DNA of 64,000 nt from Cognatundibacterium rivi (GCF_018139565.1 NZ_JAGSPK010000008.1:36940-100939); one strand, 5' to 3'; counted from the first letter of the stretch, positions 47,569-56,631 are shown. Made by a program: numbers and translations. Notes: a model not told the origin generated them from the letters alone.

Positions 47569-48105
47569 AGAAGTACTCCATAAATGTTGAATCATCATTC
47601 GTTAAGAATAACGTAAGCGTCTGTTACCTGCATCAAAAAAGATATCGTAACGAACAGATAGTTTAGTAATTGCCCTGCCGTGAGGGCATTACTTTCCGCG
47701 CTGCGGAACAACTACCTCGCCTCGCTGCAACTAACCCACTTTAACGTAACTTAGTGAAGTTTAATTGAAATATCTTGCTGCGCAAGGCTGATTTCAGCCT
47801 GCTTCTTACTTATCTGAGTACTAAATAAGCTGCCATTTTTCAGTGACATAGCTCGACGATAGTATTTTCGATAGCCTCATTTCCTCAAAAAAACAGATAC
47901 CGAATTGTGACAAGACCAGTGCCGTTGCCAGCTTTTAAAAACCTGTTTTTGTACTACCCTGAGTGATAGAAATACACCTTGGGAACACCATCAAAATTGG
48001 CATTTTCCAGCTCATTAAAGTTACATCCTGTTAACACTTTGAAACAGGAAATAATATTGAAAGTTAATACAATTGCTGACCTCAATTATTGAAAGAGGCA
48101 TCACG
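47569..48105. other. Non-coding stretch at the left edge of the tRNA-Phe island
   Basis: About 540 bases with no supported gene. A hairpin with a one-base bulge (GTAATTGCCCT with AGGGCATTAC, 47664-47690) is the only structure. CCTGTT/AACAGG (48027-48048) lies just before the GNAT-like gene. AT-rich, consistent with foreign DNA. Confidence 0.4.
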
Positions 48106-48600
48106 TTGTCAAAAGCAAAAATTTCCAGTATCAAGAAGCGCCTTGCGTGCCGCATCCCGATTGTCAGTCAGGTTGTGGAGCGGTTATATAACCCGGATAG
48201 CTCGGTTCTTCATTGCTTGGCAATGCCAAACACCGCGTTGGCCAAAACGGTGTCAGGTAGCGAAAAAGTGGTGTTTCAGGATGCGCACACTGTGATCTGT
48301 ACAAATAATTACTTTATCCGATACCTCTGCATCGTTTCAGACGATTTACGTCCGACTGGGAAAAAAATTTCGCAATTTCAGGGAAATAAAGAATTTGCTG
48401 TCGGCGTTCTGGTACTCAAACTTAACCACCAAAACCGACATGTGATCGACAACATCTACATTGACGTTGCATATCGTCGTCAGGGTATCGCTTCCAGATT
48501 GCTCGAACGAGCCTTTTCTGATTTTCCTGATCTGTGTCTGGATGGACGCTTTACGACTGAAGGCATTTCATTCTTTGGCGCAAAGCACAGAAAGACATAG
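48106..48600 (+). CDS. GNAT-like acetyltransferase, possibly truncated
   Basis: 164 residues from TTG 48106, which has GAAAGAGG 7 bases upstream; an in-frame TTG at 48073 is unsupported. Only the acetyl-CoA motif (HVIDNIYIDVAYRRQGIASRLLERAF) is recognisable; the protein stops shortly after FTTEGISFFGAKH, where the fold usually has one more strand, so it may be truncated. It precedes the integrase remnant. Substrate unknown. Confidence 0.6.
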   Translation: MSKAKISSIKKRLACRIPIVSQVVERLYNPDSSVLHCLAMPNTALAKTVSGSEKVVFQDAHTVICTNNYFIRYLCIVSDDLRPTGKKISQFQGNKEFAVGVLVLKLNHQNRHVIDNIYIDVAYRRQGIASRLLERAFSDFPDLCLDGRFTTEGISFFGAKHRKT

Positions 48601-48660
48601 GCGTACAACAGGCTTCCTGATTCGCCGTTGGCAACTATCAGAGATCAAAATTTTCTTTAA

Positions 48661-49208
48661 ATGCAGCCCGATCTCTGGTTGAGAATGCCTGATCTGCCAT
48701 TCGACATCGTGGTTTTTATTGACGAGTATGCTGCTTTATGGGCATGTGCGCATCCAACGGTACACAATGCAATGGACTTGCATAGTGTACTGGCCAGCGT
48801 CCGGCGGACGTGCTGAAATTCAATGTGACAGATATTGCTGATGGAAGCTTGAGCCTAACCCAAAATAAAACGGGTAAGAAACTGCGCATCGCAATTGAGG
48901 GTGAACTTGCGAAAGTAATCGACAGGATTTTGGCGAAGCCACGAGACAAGGTGAATAAGGCGTTATTGCAAGACCCGGACGGCCAGAGGTTGAGTTATTT
49001 TGCTTTGCGCTCGCGCTTCGATAAGGCAAGGGGGCAAGCTGGGATTAGTTTTCAGTTTAGAGATTTAAGGGCAAAAACATCTACAGACACTAACGACCTC
49101 GGACATGCTCAAAAACTACTTGGGCATAAAAATCGAGCAACGACTGAAATTTATACACGTAATAGATTGGGAGAGATAGTAAAACCACTAATACGAAATA
49201 TGGAATAA
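48661..49208 (+). pseudogene. Tyrosine integrase (phage type), frameshifted remnant
   Basis: The C-terminal half of a phage-type integrase can be read across two frames. From 48661 a frame gives FIDEYAALWACAHPTVHNAMDL, up to about 48780. From 48789 the neighbouring frame gives TGQRPADVLKFN, whose Arg is the first catalytic Arg. It continues to RDLRAK, DLGHAQKLLGHKNRATTEIYTR with the terminal Tyr, and stops at 49208. A one-base shift and a TAG (48783) break the gene and the N-terminal half is gone. It is thus non-functional and marks an old insertion, near tRNA-Phe. Confidence 0.8.
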
Positions 49209-49246
49209 TTTGCGTTCAAATGCTATTCATTAATTTGGACACAGAA

Positions 49247-49729
49247 TTATGTTTTATAAAAAACGTGATTTTCATCAATGAAAACGATGTAAAAGGTATT
49301 TTTGTCGAATCTGCATCCTTTATCGTGCATTGTGTCATGGAATTTATCTGGCACGACAAAGCCAACGAGCCGTGTAGAGCTATCAATTCTGAATCTTGCC
49401 CATTGCGCTTGGTGGGGAACAGATTTAGGTTCAGTAAAGTCGCTTTTTTTAGGAAATGATTCGTAAATTTCTAAAACATGCCCGCTTTTTTTTCCAATCT
49501 GTTCTTTCTTCCAGTGCAACAATGATTCTTTTGAGTAGTGGCAGAGTTTTTCGCAGAGCGAAATTAAATTTTCATGCGTAAGCTCTCCAAAAGACTGGCC
49601 GGCATCCTGTTTTGTGAAGTAGGAGAAGTTGAACTTACATCGAAGCACCAGATCATATTCGGGTGATTCAATAGATGGGTATTCCATCAACTGCTTTAAA
49701 AACGATTCTTTTCGACTCTTAGGTGCCAT
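49247..49729 (-). CDS. 160-residue hypothetical protein partnered with the AAA15 ATPase
   Basis: I do not recognise a named family. The N-terminal half is Lys-rich and helical (MAPKSRKESFLKQLMEYPSI); the C-terminal half has strands with WARFRIDSSTRLVGFVVP and FYIVFIDENHVFYKT, where an aromatic-rich strand and a His are reminiscent of small nuclease or RelE-like folds, but that is not proof. The gene starts 28 bases after the ATPase stop in the same direction and ends 38 bases from the integrase remnant, with which it converges. AT-rich. The pair is a candidate ATPase-effector unit. Confidence 0.65.
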   Translation of the reverse strand: MAPKSRKESFLKQLMEYPSIESPEYDLVLRCKFNFSYFTKQDAGQSFGELTHENLISLCEKLCHYSKESLLHWKKEQIGKKSGHVLEIYESFPKKSDFTEPKSVPHQAQWARFRIDSSTRLVGFVVPDKFHDTMHDKGCRFDKNTFYIVFIDENHVFYKT

Positions 49730-49757
49730 ATCTAATAATATTTTTAGAATTTGTGAT

Positions 49758-50930
49758 TTAGCTAGATTTTTTTTTAAGTCTCATGTTTTTTGGTACGCCG
49801 CCTATCTTTCCTGAATCATACATCGGTCTTATCGGGCGATCATTTCTCAGTAGGTCACCAGGAATTTCATCTAAGCGATAAGCAAAACTTTCGTTTTCTT
49901 CTTTAGTTACCAGATATGTACGATACCGACCCATTTGTTCCATAATTTCCGTATCGTGCGTCACAAAAATAATTTGAGCACTACGTTCGTTTGTTTCGCT
50001 ATCTAGAAATAGTGAAATTAACTTGGGGATTATGTGCGGGTGTAGGCTTAAATCAATTTCATCTACTACTAATAATCCACCGATCAAGAGTGACATGTAG
50101 TAACCAACTAGCACGCGAAATAAAGTTTTGGTTCCACTTGATTCGTTAAAAACTGAAACTTGGTAACTTTTTCCGTTAGATTGGTGCAAAAATACAGGAT
50201 AGAAAATCTTAGTCCCATCCTTATCCTTGTAGCTTTGAATCTGAATGTCCGATACGCCAGTATCGCAACTTTGTATAAAATCGACTATAAACGGCAATAT
50301 TTTTTTGTCAGAGGTGTTACTCAAAAATCGGGAAATAGCATTTATATCATGTGAGTCTATATCGAATCCTGAGAACGTCACATTTGTATCAATACTATTA
50401 AAGAAAATATAGACGTCATCAAGAACCGTAATTTCATATTGTTTCAGTGTTGAGATTATTGAAGCGTTTTTTCTCAACTTAATCTGATTGATTTCGCTGT
50501 AACTTTTGGTAAATGAAACGATTTCATTGTTAATTCGTTCAAATATTTTTACCCGTTTTATATTTGATTTTCTGTAAAGCCTCTCACGAACAACAGCTTC
50601 AGTTGTCGCTTCTAGTTCATACCTGTATTCAACGTTATATTGAATAAATTCAATATAAAATTTTGACGGAGTATTTCGCTCGAAAAATGGAAGTAACCCA
50701 ATAGTATCCTCAGGTTTGTCTGAGAATGAGAAGCAACTGAAGTGCCTTAAAAAGGCGAGTGCTTTCAGTAATTGCGTTTTTCCTGAGCCATTTGCACCTT
50801 TAATGCAAATGGCTGATGAGACTTTTTTGCCTTTAGATACGCTCTCTGGGCAATTTGAGTCTAGACGAAAGGAAACTGAGACTTCTTCCTTGAACGAGAA
50901 GAAATTTTCAAAACCGTATTCCAGTATCAC
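49758..50930 (-). CDS. AAA15-type (ABC-like) ATPase
   Basis: 390 residues from GTG 50930 with AAGGA 6 bases upstream. N-terminal LEYGFENFFSFKEEVSVSFRL and Walker A GANGSGKT (about 44-51) are followed by a long insertion, an ABC-like SSGTKTLFRVL signature, Walker B LLVVDEIDLSLHPH and a C-terminal IIFVTHDTEIM. This is the layout of AAA_15/AAA_21 (OLD/RloA-like) ATPases, common in antiphage systems (for example PARIS, and ATPases paired with RloB). The partner here is neither TOPRIM nor HNH by sight. Confidence 0.85.
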   Translation of the reverse strand: MILEYGFENFFSFKEEVSVSFRLDSNCPESVSKGKKVSSAICIKGANGSGKTQLLKALAFLRHFSCFSFSDKPEDTIGLLPFFERNTPSKFYIEFIQYNVEYRYELEATTEAVVRERLYRKSNIKRVKIFERINNEIVSFTKSYSEINQIKLRKNASIISTLKQYEITVLDDVYIFFNSIDTNVTFSGFDIDSHDINAISRFLSNTSDKKILPFIVDFIQSCDTGVSDIQIQSYKDKDGTKIFYPVFLHQSNGKSYQVSVFNESSGTKTLFRVLVGYYMSLLIGGLLVVDEIDLSLHPHIIPKLISLFLDSETNERSAQIIFVTHDTEIMEQMGRYRTYLVTKEENESFAYRLDEIPGDLLRNDRPIRPMYDSGKIGGVPKNMRLKKKSS

Positions 50931-51154
50931 GATATTCCTTGGTTAAATTTAAATTTTTGTCAAAAATGACGGAAAATTGATTTTAGCCTATGGCGATTTA
51001 GTGCGTGCGTATATTTAATCGAAAGAGAATGTCTTTTTGAATTTGCTAAAAGGTAGTTTTCCTGAGCCATCACTGATGTGGAGCTCTTGATAAGCGGCGA
51101 GGCAGTTAGCTGGGGAATTGTAGATTTAGGTGAGATTTGTAGAAGTGCGAAAAT

Positions 51155-51198
51155 AATAAAAAGAAGGGCTTACATTGCTGTAAGCCCTTCTTTTTATT
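51155..51198. terminator. Perfect 20-bp hairpin past tRNA-Phe, terminator
   Basis: Arms at 51155-51174 and 51179-51198 are fully complementary around a TTGC loop, with A/T-rich outer ends and TAAAAAG/CTTTTTA, so it works in both directions. It lies 11 bases past the 3' end of tRNA-Phe and also faces the ATPase operon promoter. No further copies were noticed. Confidence 0.9.
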
Positions 51199-51208
51199 AC
51201 ATATTTCT

Positions 51209-51284
51209 TGGTGGCCCGGGGCGGAATCGAACCACCGACACAAGGATTTTCAATCCTCTGCTCTACCGACTGAGCTACCAGGCC
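51209..51284 (-). tRNA. tRNA-Phe (GAA)
   Basis: 76 bases with encoded CCA. Acceptor stem GGCCTGG pairs with CCGGGCC, discriminator A; anticodon loop TTGAAAA has GAA at 51249-51251; T-arm GGTTCGATTCC. Integrases often target the 3' end of tRNA genes; the gene is intact, and I found no duplicated 3' end to the left. Confidence 0.97.
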
Positions 51285-51294
51285 AAGACCACGC

Positions 51295-51323
51295 ATTATA
51301 GAGATGTGTTCGGCGCTTTGCAA
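51295..51323 (-). promoter_or_regulatory. Sigma-70 promoter of tRNA-Phe
   Basis: Read leftward, TTGCAA (51318-51323) and TATAAT (51295-51300) with a 17-base spacer place the start a few bases before the tRNA. Confidence 0.85.
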
Positions 51324-51439
51324 GTCCCTTGCGAAAAAAAGCTGCTGACCGGGGCTAGCTCTGAATTGATGTGCCTCAGCCGGGGGCTGGTTCCGGTGCC
51401 GTATAATGCCAGCCATTGTCTATGACGAAGGTCTTTTAT

Positions 51440-52633
51440 ATGACGGCTCAGATTCATCATTGTGATATTTGTATCGTGGGGAATGGCGCGGTGGGTAAAG
51501 CTGCTGCACTGGGATTTGCGCAGGCGGGTTTGCGTGTGGCGGTACTTTGTCGTTCTGCCGTTGCCTTGCCAATGTCGGCGCAGTGGGATGTGCGGGTCTT
51601 CGCACTGAACCATATTGCACATGATTTATTGTCCTCACTCAAAGTTTGGGATGCGCTGGATTTGCAGCGTGTCGCGGCGGTCACCGAGATGAATGTACGA
51701 GGTGGCAAGTCTGTTAGTGATGGTCAACTGGCGTTCGATGCCTATGGTGCCCGTACCGGTGAGCTGGCCTGGATCGTTGAAGATAAAAATTTAAATCACG
51801 CGCTCGATACGGCGATGAAGTTTGCGCAGAATTTATCGGTAGTAACGGGTGCGGCCGCAAGTTTGCATGCAGATGAGGCGGGTGCGCAGATTACTCTTGA
51901 AGATGGTAGTCAGATCAAGGCAAGTCTGATTGTTGGCGCTGATGGTGCCCAATCGTGGGTACGCGGTCAGTGCGATATCGGTCTGGATTATCGCTCTTAC
52001 GGACAGCAGGGGGTCGTCACTAATTTTGAATGCGAGATCCCGCACCATGGGGTTGCGCATCAGTGGTTTGTTGAAGAGCAGGGCATCATTGCTTTGTTGC
52101 CGTTGCCGGGGAACCGGGTATCGCTGGTGTGGTCTGCACCAGATGCATTGGCGGCGACATTGCTGCGCGAACCATTGTCTGCGCTGGTCAGTCGGCTGGA
52201 AGAATATTGTCTGGATACACTGGGACATCTGACGCCGGTATTGCCAGAGGATATCAAAGCGTTTCCTCTGCGATTAATACGTCCGCACAGCATGATTGCA
52301 CAGCGTGTTGCGCTGATTGGCGACGCAGCGCATGCCGTGCATCCGCTCGCTGGGCATGGCATGAATCTGGGTTTTGGTGATGTGACGAGCTTGCTGGCGT
52401 TGATGAAATCACGTGAAGATCATTGTGATTGTGGCGATGCCAAACTGCTGGAACGTTACCGTCGTTCACGTAAAGAAGACGTGATGCTGATGCAGATCAC
52501 GACCGACGGATTGGCTCGATTATTCGGTTCGGATCTGGCGCCTTTGCGTCTGGCACGCAATATCGGATTGAACTTACTGAATCGTCTGCCTGTCTTAAAG
52601 AACAAATTAATCTCCCATGCAATGGGTAAGTAA
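51440..52633 (+). CDS. UbiH/UbiF-family FAD-dependent hydroxylase
   Basis: 397 residues from ATG 51440, preceded by GAAGG. Flavoprotein motifs: N-terminal GXGXXG-like IVGNGAVGKAAALGFAQAGL, DG motif LIVGADGAQSWVR and GD motif ALIGDAAHAVHPLAGHGMNLGFGDV. These enzymes hydroxylate the ubiquinone ring; whether this is UbiH, UbiF or UbiM is not clear from sequence. It precedes dsbC by 49 bases. Confidence 0.88.
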   Translation: MTAQIHHCDICIVGNGAVGKAAALGFAQAGLRVAVLCRSAVALPMSAQWDVRVFALNHIAHDLLSSLKVWDALDLQRVAAVTEMNVRGGKSVSDGQLAFDAYGARTGELAWIVEDKNLNHALDTAMKFAQNLSVVTGAAASLHADEAGAQITLEDGSQIKASLIVGADGAQSWVRGQCDIGLDYRSYGQQGVVTNFECEIPHHGVAHQWFVEEQGIIALLPLPGNRVSLVWSAPDALAATLLREPLSALVSRLEEYCLDTLGHLTPVLPEDIKAFPLRLIRPHSMIAQRVALIGDAAHAVHPLAGHGMNLGFGDVTSLLALMKSREDHCDCGDAKLLERYRRSRKEDVMLMQITTDGLARLFGSDLAPLRLARNIGLNLLNRLPVLKNKLISHAMGK

Positions 52634-52682
52634 GCATTGCTGACTATGGCGACAGCCACTAAACGGAATTACAAGGAATAAT

Positions 52683-53408
52683 ATGAATCTGAAGCAATGT
52701 GTCGCGCTCTTGGCGCTCACTTTTACCGGTGTCGTTTTCGCGCAGACCGCGCAGGAATCTGCGATAAAAAAACTGATAGAGCCCAAGTTAGGTCAGGGCG
52801 TGAAAGTGGATTCCATCATCAAGACGCCTTACGGTGGTTTGTACGAAGTGCGTGTCGGCTCGGATATTTTGTACACCGATGAAAAAGCGCAGTATTTATT
52901 TGTCGGTAATGTAATCGATGCCAAATCCGGCACGAATTACACCAAAGCCAGAACGGATGAACTGAGTAAAATTAAGTTCTCTGATTTGCCGCTGGAATCC
53001 GCACTGAAAATGGTCAAAGGTGATGGTAAGCGTGTGATCGCTGTGTTTGAAGATCCGAATTGCGGTTACTGCAAACGTTTCCGTAAAACCCTGGCGGGCA
53101 TGGACAACATTACTGTCTACACTTTCTTGTATAACATTTTGTCGGAAGATTCGACCGTCAAATCAAAAAACGTCTGGTGTTCTGCTGACCGCAATAAAGC
53201 ATGGGATGATTGGATGCTGAACGGAAAAGCCCCCTCTGCTGCACCAGCCAATTGCACTACGCCAAATGAAAAAATACTCGCGCTCGGACAGAAATTACGC
53301 GTGAACGGTACACCGGCTATTTTCTTTGCCGACGGTTCGCGTGTGCCGGGTGCGATGGACGCAAAAGGTCTGGAAGAGAAGTTTGCCAGCCTGAATTCTG
53401 CCAAATAA
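52683..53408 (+). CDS. dsbC: DsbC-family thiol:disulfide interchange protein
   Basis: 241 residues with a signal peptide ending VVFAQT. The N-terminal dimerisation domain is followed by a thioredoxin fold with CGYC (Cys127-Cys130) in PNCGYCKRF and cis-Pro in VNGTPAIFF. Periplasmic disulfide isomerase. Also the only Cys pair besides (C162, C182) GVWCSADR and ANCTTPN. Confidence 0.92.
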   Translation: MNLKQCVALLALTFTGVVFAQTAQESAIKKLIEPKLGQGVKVDSIIKTPYGGLYEVRVGSDILYTDEKAQYLFVGNVIDAKSGTNYTKARTDELSKIKFSDLPLESALKMVKGDGKRVIAVFEDPNCGYCKRFRKTLAGMDNITVYTFLYNILSEDSTVKSKNVWCSADRNKAWDDWMLNGKAPSAAPANCTTPNEKILALGQKLRVNGTPAIFFADGSRVPGAMDAKGLEEKFASLNSAK

Positions 53409-53410
53409 GT

Positions 53411-54001
53411 ATGACGTTTTCTCCCGCGAGCTGGACCGGCATTTTGCTTGCTGCCGGACGCGGGCGACGCTTTGATTCGCAGGGCGTCGAAGATAAGCTG
53501 CAACAAACTTTGCCAGATGGGCATCAGGTTGCCCTGACATCCGCGCAGCATTTGTCCTCAGTGATGGAACATGTCGTCGTTGTCGTGCGACCGGACAATC
53601 AGGCGCTGTATCAGCAATTTCAGCGTCAGTTATATGAGGCCGTGATCTGCCCTGACGCTGATCAGGGAATGGCGGCATCACTGACCTGTGGCCTGCGCCA
53701 TACTGCATGCAGTAAAGGCTGGATTATTGCGCTCGCAGACATGCCATTTGTGAAGAGCGCTACCATTCAGGCGCTCTTGCGCGAGCTGGAAAAAGGCGCG
53801 GATATTGTGGTGCCCGTGTTTAAGGGGCAGCGTGGCAACCCTGTCGGTTTCTCGCGTAAATATCTCCCCGAATTATTGACGCTGAGCGGTGATCGCGGCG
53901 CTCGTGGCTTATTGCAGCAGTTTCCAGTGCTGGAGGTTCCGGTGGATGACGCCGGAATTTTGCAGGATATTGATCTGCCTACCGATTTATCTGCACAGTA
54001 A
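53411..54001 (+). CDS. MobA-like nucleotidyltransferase (MocA family)
   Basis: 196 residues. N-terminal GILLAAGRGRRFDSQG is the NTP-binding loop, DADQGMAASLTCGLRHTACSKGWIIALADMPFV holds the metal-binding Asp, and the C-terminal DIDLPTDL is typical. The family transfers CMP or GMP to molybdopterin, or other nucleotides. It begins 2 bases after the dsbC stop. Confidence 0.88.
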   Translation: MTFSPASWTGILLAAGRGRRFDSQGVEDKLQQTLPDGHQVALTSAQHLSSVMEHVVVVVRPDNQALYQQFQRQLYEAVICPDADQGMAASLTCGLRHTACSKGWIIALADMPFVKSATIQALLRELEKGADIVVPVFKGQRGNPVGFSRKYLPELLTLSGDRGARGLLQQFPVLEVPVDDAGILQDIDLPTDLSAQ

Positions 54002-54126
54002 GCCAAGAAACATTATTCATGCATCTGCGATGGTCAGATATATCTATGTCGCTGATTTCCTCTTAGAATAGCGTTTTTCTTCAATTTGACAGAAAACAGA
54101 CGTTGCGACATTGGCAGCGATACTTT

Positions 54127-54579
54127 ATGAATAATCTCAATCAGAAACTCGTTATCCGCCTTGGTTTTGCAGGTTTGATTCCATTTATCCTGCTAACGCT
54201 TGCATGCTGGCTGGTGCATCCGGAATGGTTGGGTTATTTCATTAAAGCGCAGCTCGCTTACGGCATTGCCATCTTATCTTTTCTCGGTGGCGTACATTGG
54301 GGCATCACCATTATGGCCAACGGCAAGGATGATCATGAAACCAGAAAGGCATTGATCTGGGGCGTGATTCCTACTGTGATCGCCTGGTGTTCCCTGGGTA
54401 ATATGCTGCTCGGTTTTTTAGTGCAGGTGATTGGTTTTATCGCGGCCTACAAAATCGATAAAAAACTCTATCAAAGCTATGATGTTCCTGAATGGTTTAT
54501 TCATTTGCGCCTGCAATTGACCCAGGTGGTCGTGACGGCACAGATATTCACCTTCATCGCTGCGAATGTGCGCAACTAA
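54127..54579 (+). CDS. DUF3429-family membrane protein
   Basis: 150 residues from ATG 54127. Four or five hydrophobic segments (FAGLIPFILLTLACWLV, AQLAYGIAILSFLGGVHWGI, IWGVIPTVIAWCSLGNMLLGFLVQVIGFIAAYKIDKKLY). LSFLGGVHWG is the DUF3429 hallmark. Function unknown. An in-frame ATG at 54103 has no ribosome binding site. Confidence 0.9.
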   Translation: MNNLNQKLVIRLGFAGLIPFILLTLACWLVHPEWLGYFIKAQLAYGIAILSFLGGVHWGITIMANGKDDHETRKALIWGVIPTVIAWCSLGNMLLGFLVQVIGFIAAYKIDKKLYQSYDVPEWFIHLRLQLTQVVVTAQIFTFIAANVRN

Positions 54580-54614
54580 TATCTCTAACTATTAAAATAG
54601 AAAGATCGTTGAGC

Positions 54615-56495
54615 ATGGCAAAAACGATGAGCACTCAAAAAGCAACTCAAAGTCAGGCAAGCCGCAACAGCGTCAAAAACGCGATTCATTATTCGATCAT
54701 CCCCAAAGATTTAGCCGCTCACTTGTATCAGGTGACGCTGCACATCAGTCAGCCCGACCCTGAAGGACAGATTGTCAGCCTTCCAGCCTGGATCCCCGGT
54801 AGTTACATGGTGCGTGAGTTTGCACGAAATATTGTGCAGATCAAGGCAAGCGCCGCGGGTAAAAAAGTGGCTCTCAAAAAGCTCGACAAACATACCTGGC
54901 AGGCTGCTCCATGCAACACTGAATTGCTGATCAGTTATGACGTGTATGCATGGGATTTGTCAGTACGTGCTGCGCATCTCGATCAGTCACATGCTTTTTT
55001 TAACGGCACCAGCGTATTCCTGAGCGTACACGGGCAAGAGTTTGTACCACACATTGTGGATATTCAACGCGCCGATGTTCCCGCATGTAAGAGCTGGCGC
55101 GTCGCCACTTCTTTGCCTGAGCTGAAAGCCAAGCGTTATGGCTTTGGTACTTATATTGCCGCGAACTACGACGAGTTGGTCGATCACCCGGTTGAGTGCG
55201 GCGATTTTGCGCTGGCAACATTTGAAGCGCACGGCGTGCCACATGATTTCGTGGTGACCGGAAACGTACCGAACATGGACATGGAGCGCATGGTCGCTGA
55301 TGTCAAAAAAATCTGTGAAAGCCAGATTGCATTTTTTGAGCCGCGTGCCAAAAAAGCGCCTATGGATCGTTATGTGTTTATGACGATGGTCGTCGGTGAA
55401 GGTTACGGTGGTCTGGAACATCGTGCGTCAACTGCCTTGATCTGTAACCGTACCGATATTCCGGTCAAACATCAGCCTGAGATGAGCGATGGGTATCGTG
55501 GCTTTTTAGGTTTATGCAGTCATGAGTATTTCCATACGTGGAATGTCAAACGCATTAAGCCTGCGGCATTTGCCAGTTACGATCTGCGTCAGGAAAACTA
55601 CACCAGTCTGTTGTGGCTGTTTGAGGGTTTCACGAGTTATTACGATGATCTGATGCTGGTCCGCGCTGGCCTGATCGATGAAGTCGCGTATCTGAAACTG
55701 CTGGCACAGACTGTCAATAACGTTCATCGCGGCAGCGGCCGCCTGAAGCAAAGTGTGGCCGAATCCAGCTTTGATGCGTGGACGAAGTATTATCGTCAGG
55801 ATGAAAATTCGCCAAATGCGATTGTCAGCTATTACACCAAAGGTTCTCTGGTCGGATTGGGTCTGGACCTGACGATACGTGCGGCAACTGGCGGCAAAAA
55901 ATCACTTGATGATGTGATGCGCGCTTTGTGGCAAAAGTTTGGCCGTGATTTCTATGTCAATTTTGCGGCAGGAAAACAGCAGGGACTGGCCGAAGATGAA
56001 ATCGAAACGATCATCGAAAAAGCCACTGGCGTGAATGTACGCCGCTTTCTCGATAAGCATGTGCGCGGTACTGAAGATGTGCCGCTGGCGCAGTTGTTTG
56101 CCGATTTCGGCATTCGCTTCGATGCAGGTAAATCCAACAAGCCGGCCAGTCTGGGCGTGAAGGTCGCGCGCGATGCCAATGGCTGCAAGATCGCTCATGC
56201 GTATGAAGGTCGTGCCGCACATCTGGCGGGCTTATCTGCAAACGATATTCTGGTTGCGATTAATGGCTTACGTGTGAGTATCGCCGACGTCAGTGACAAT
56301 CTGGCGGTAGCGATCGGGCGTTATCGCGTTGGCGATACCGTGGAAATTCACGCTTTCCGCCGTGACGAATTATTGGTCGTGAAAGCGAAACTGCAAGCTG
56401 ATGATGTGCCTGCAGTGAGCTTCAACATCGAGAGTGATACCAAGGCGGCATTGACGAATGCACGTCCGTCGTACCGCAAAGCGACGAAATCGTAA
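54615..56495 (+). CDS. M61-family glycyl aminopeptidase with PDZ domain
   Basis: 626 residues from ATG 54615 (a second ATG at 54627 is also possible). N-terminal beta domain, then zinc motif HEYFH (303-307, GLCSHEYFHTWNVKRIKP) and LWLFEGFTSYYDDL with the third ligand Glu, and a C-terminal PDZ domain (about residues 500-590, GRAAHLAGLSANDILVAINGLRV). Such proteases cleave small N-terminal residues; no signal peptide is seen, so it appears cytoplasmic. It converges on trpC with a terminator between. Confidence 0.9.
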   Translation: MAKTMSTQKATQSQASRNSVKNAIHYSIIPKDLAAHLYQVTLHISQPDPEGQIVSLPAWIPGSYMVREFARNIVQIKASAAGKKVALKKLDKHTWQAAPCNTELLISYDVYAWDLSVRAAHLDQSHAFFNGTSVFLSVHGQEFVPHIVDIQRADVPACKSWRVATSLPELKAKRYGFGTYIAANYDELVDHPVECGDFALATFEAHGVPHDFVVTGNVPNMDMERMVADVKKICESQIAFFEPRAKKAPMDRYVFMTMVVGEGYGGLEHRASTALICNRTDIPVKHQPEMSDGYRGFLGLCSHEYFHTWNVKRIKPAAFASYDLRQENYTSLLWLFEGFTSYYDDLMLVRAGLIDEVAYLKLLAQTVNNVHRGSGRLKQSVAESSFDAWTKYYRQDENSPNAIVSYYTKGSLVGLGLDLTIRAATGGKKSLDDVMRALWQKFGRDFYVNFAAGKQQGLAEDEIETIIEKATGVNVRRFLDKHVRGTEDVPLAQLFADFGIRFDAGKSNKPASLGVKVARDANGCKIAHAYEGRAAHLAGLSANDILVAINGLRVSIADVSDNLAVAIGRYRVGDTVEIHAFRRDELLVVKAKLQADDVPAVSFNIESDTKAALTNARPSYRKATKS

Positions 56496-56511
56496 TTGAT
56501 CAGTATCGAAT

Positions 56512-56552
56512 AAAAAAGCCGTTAGTGCAGAAATGACGCTAACGGCTTTTTT
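56512..56552. terminator. Bidirectional terminator between M61 and trpC
   Basis: AAAAAAGCCGTTAG pairs with CTAACGGCTTTTTT around a 13-base loop, 17 bases after the M61 stop. On the other strand it follows trpC. Confidence 0.93.
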
Positions 56553-56580
56553 GTTAATGCGAACGATATCTCTGAATATT

Positions 56581-56631
56581 TATGCGGCTCCTGGCAAGAA
56601 AATGCCTGCAAAGCCGCAGATTCATTAGGAG
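56581..56631. repeat. Dispersed hairpin repeat, copy A (3' of trpC)
   Basis: The 51-base segment aligns without gaps to 61538-61588 at about 37 of 51 positions (counted by eye). It has TGCGGCT/AGCCGCA arms, a nested GGCA/TGCC pair and outer CTCCT/AGGAG. It lies 23 bases past the trpC stop on the leftward strand. Confidence 0.65.

Noticed and set aside
51209..51284. Search for a tRNA-Phe 3'-end duplicate marking an attR site
   Set aside because: I read 47.6-51.2 kb for the tRNA 3' end and found no copy; the island boundary is therefore only inferred from the integrase remnant.
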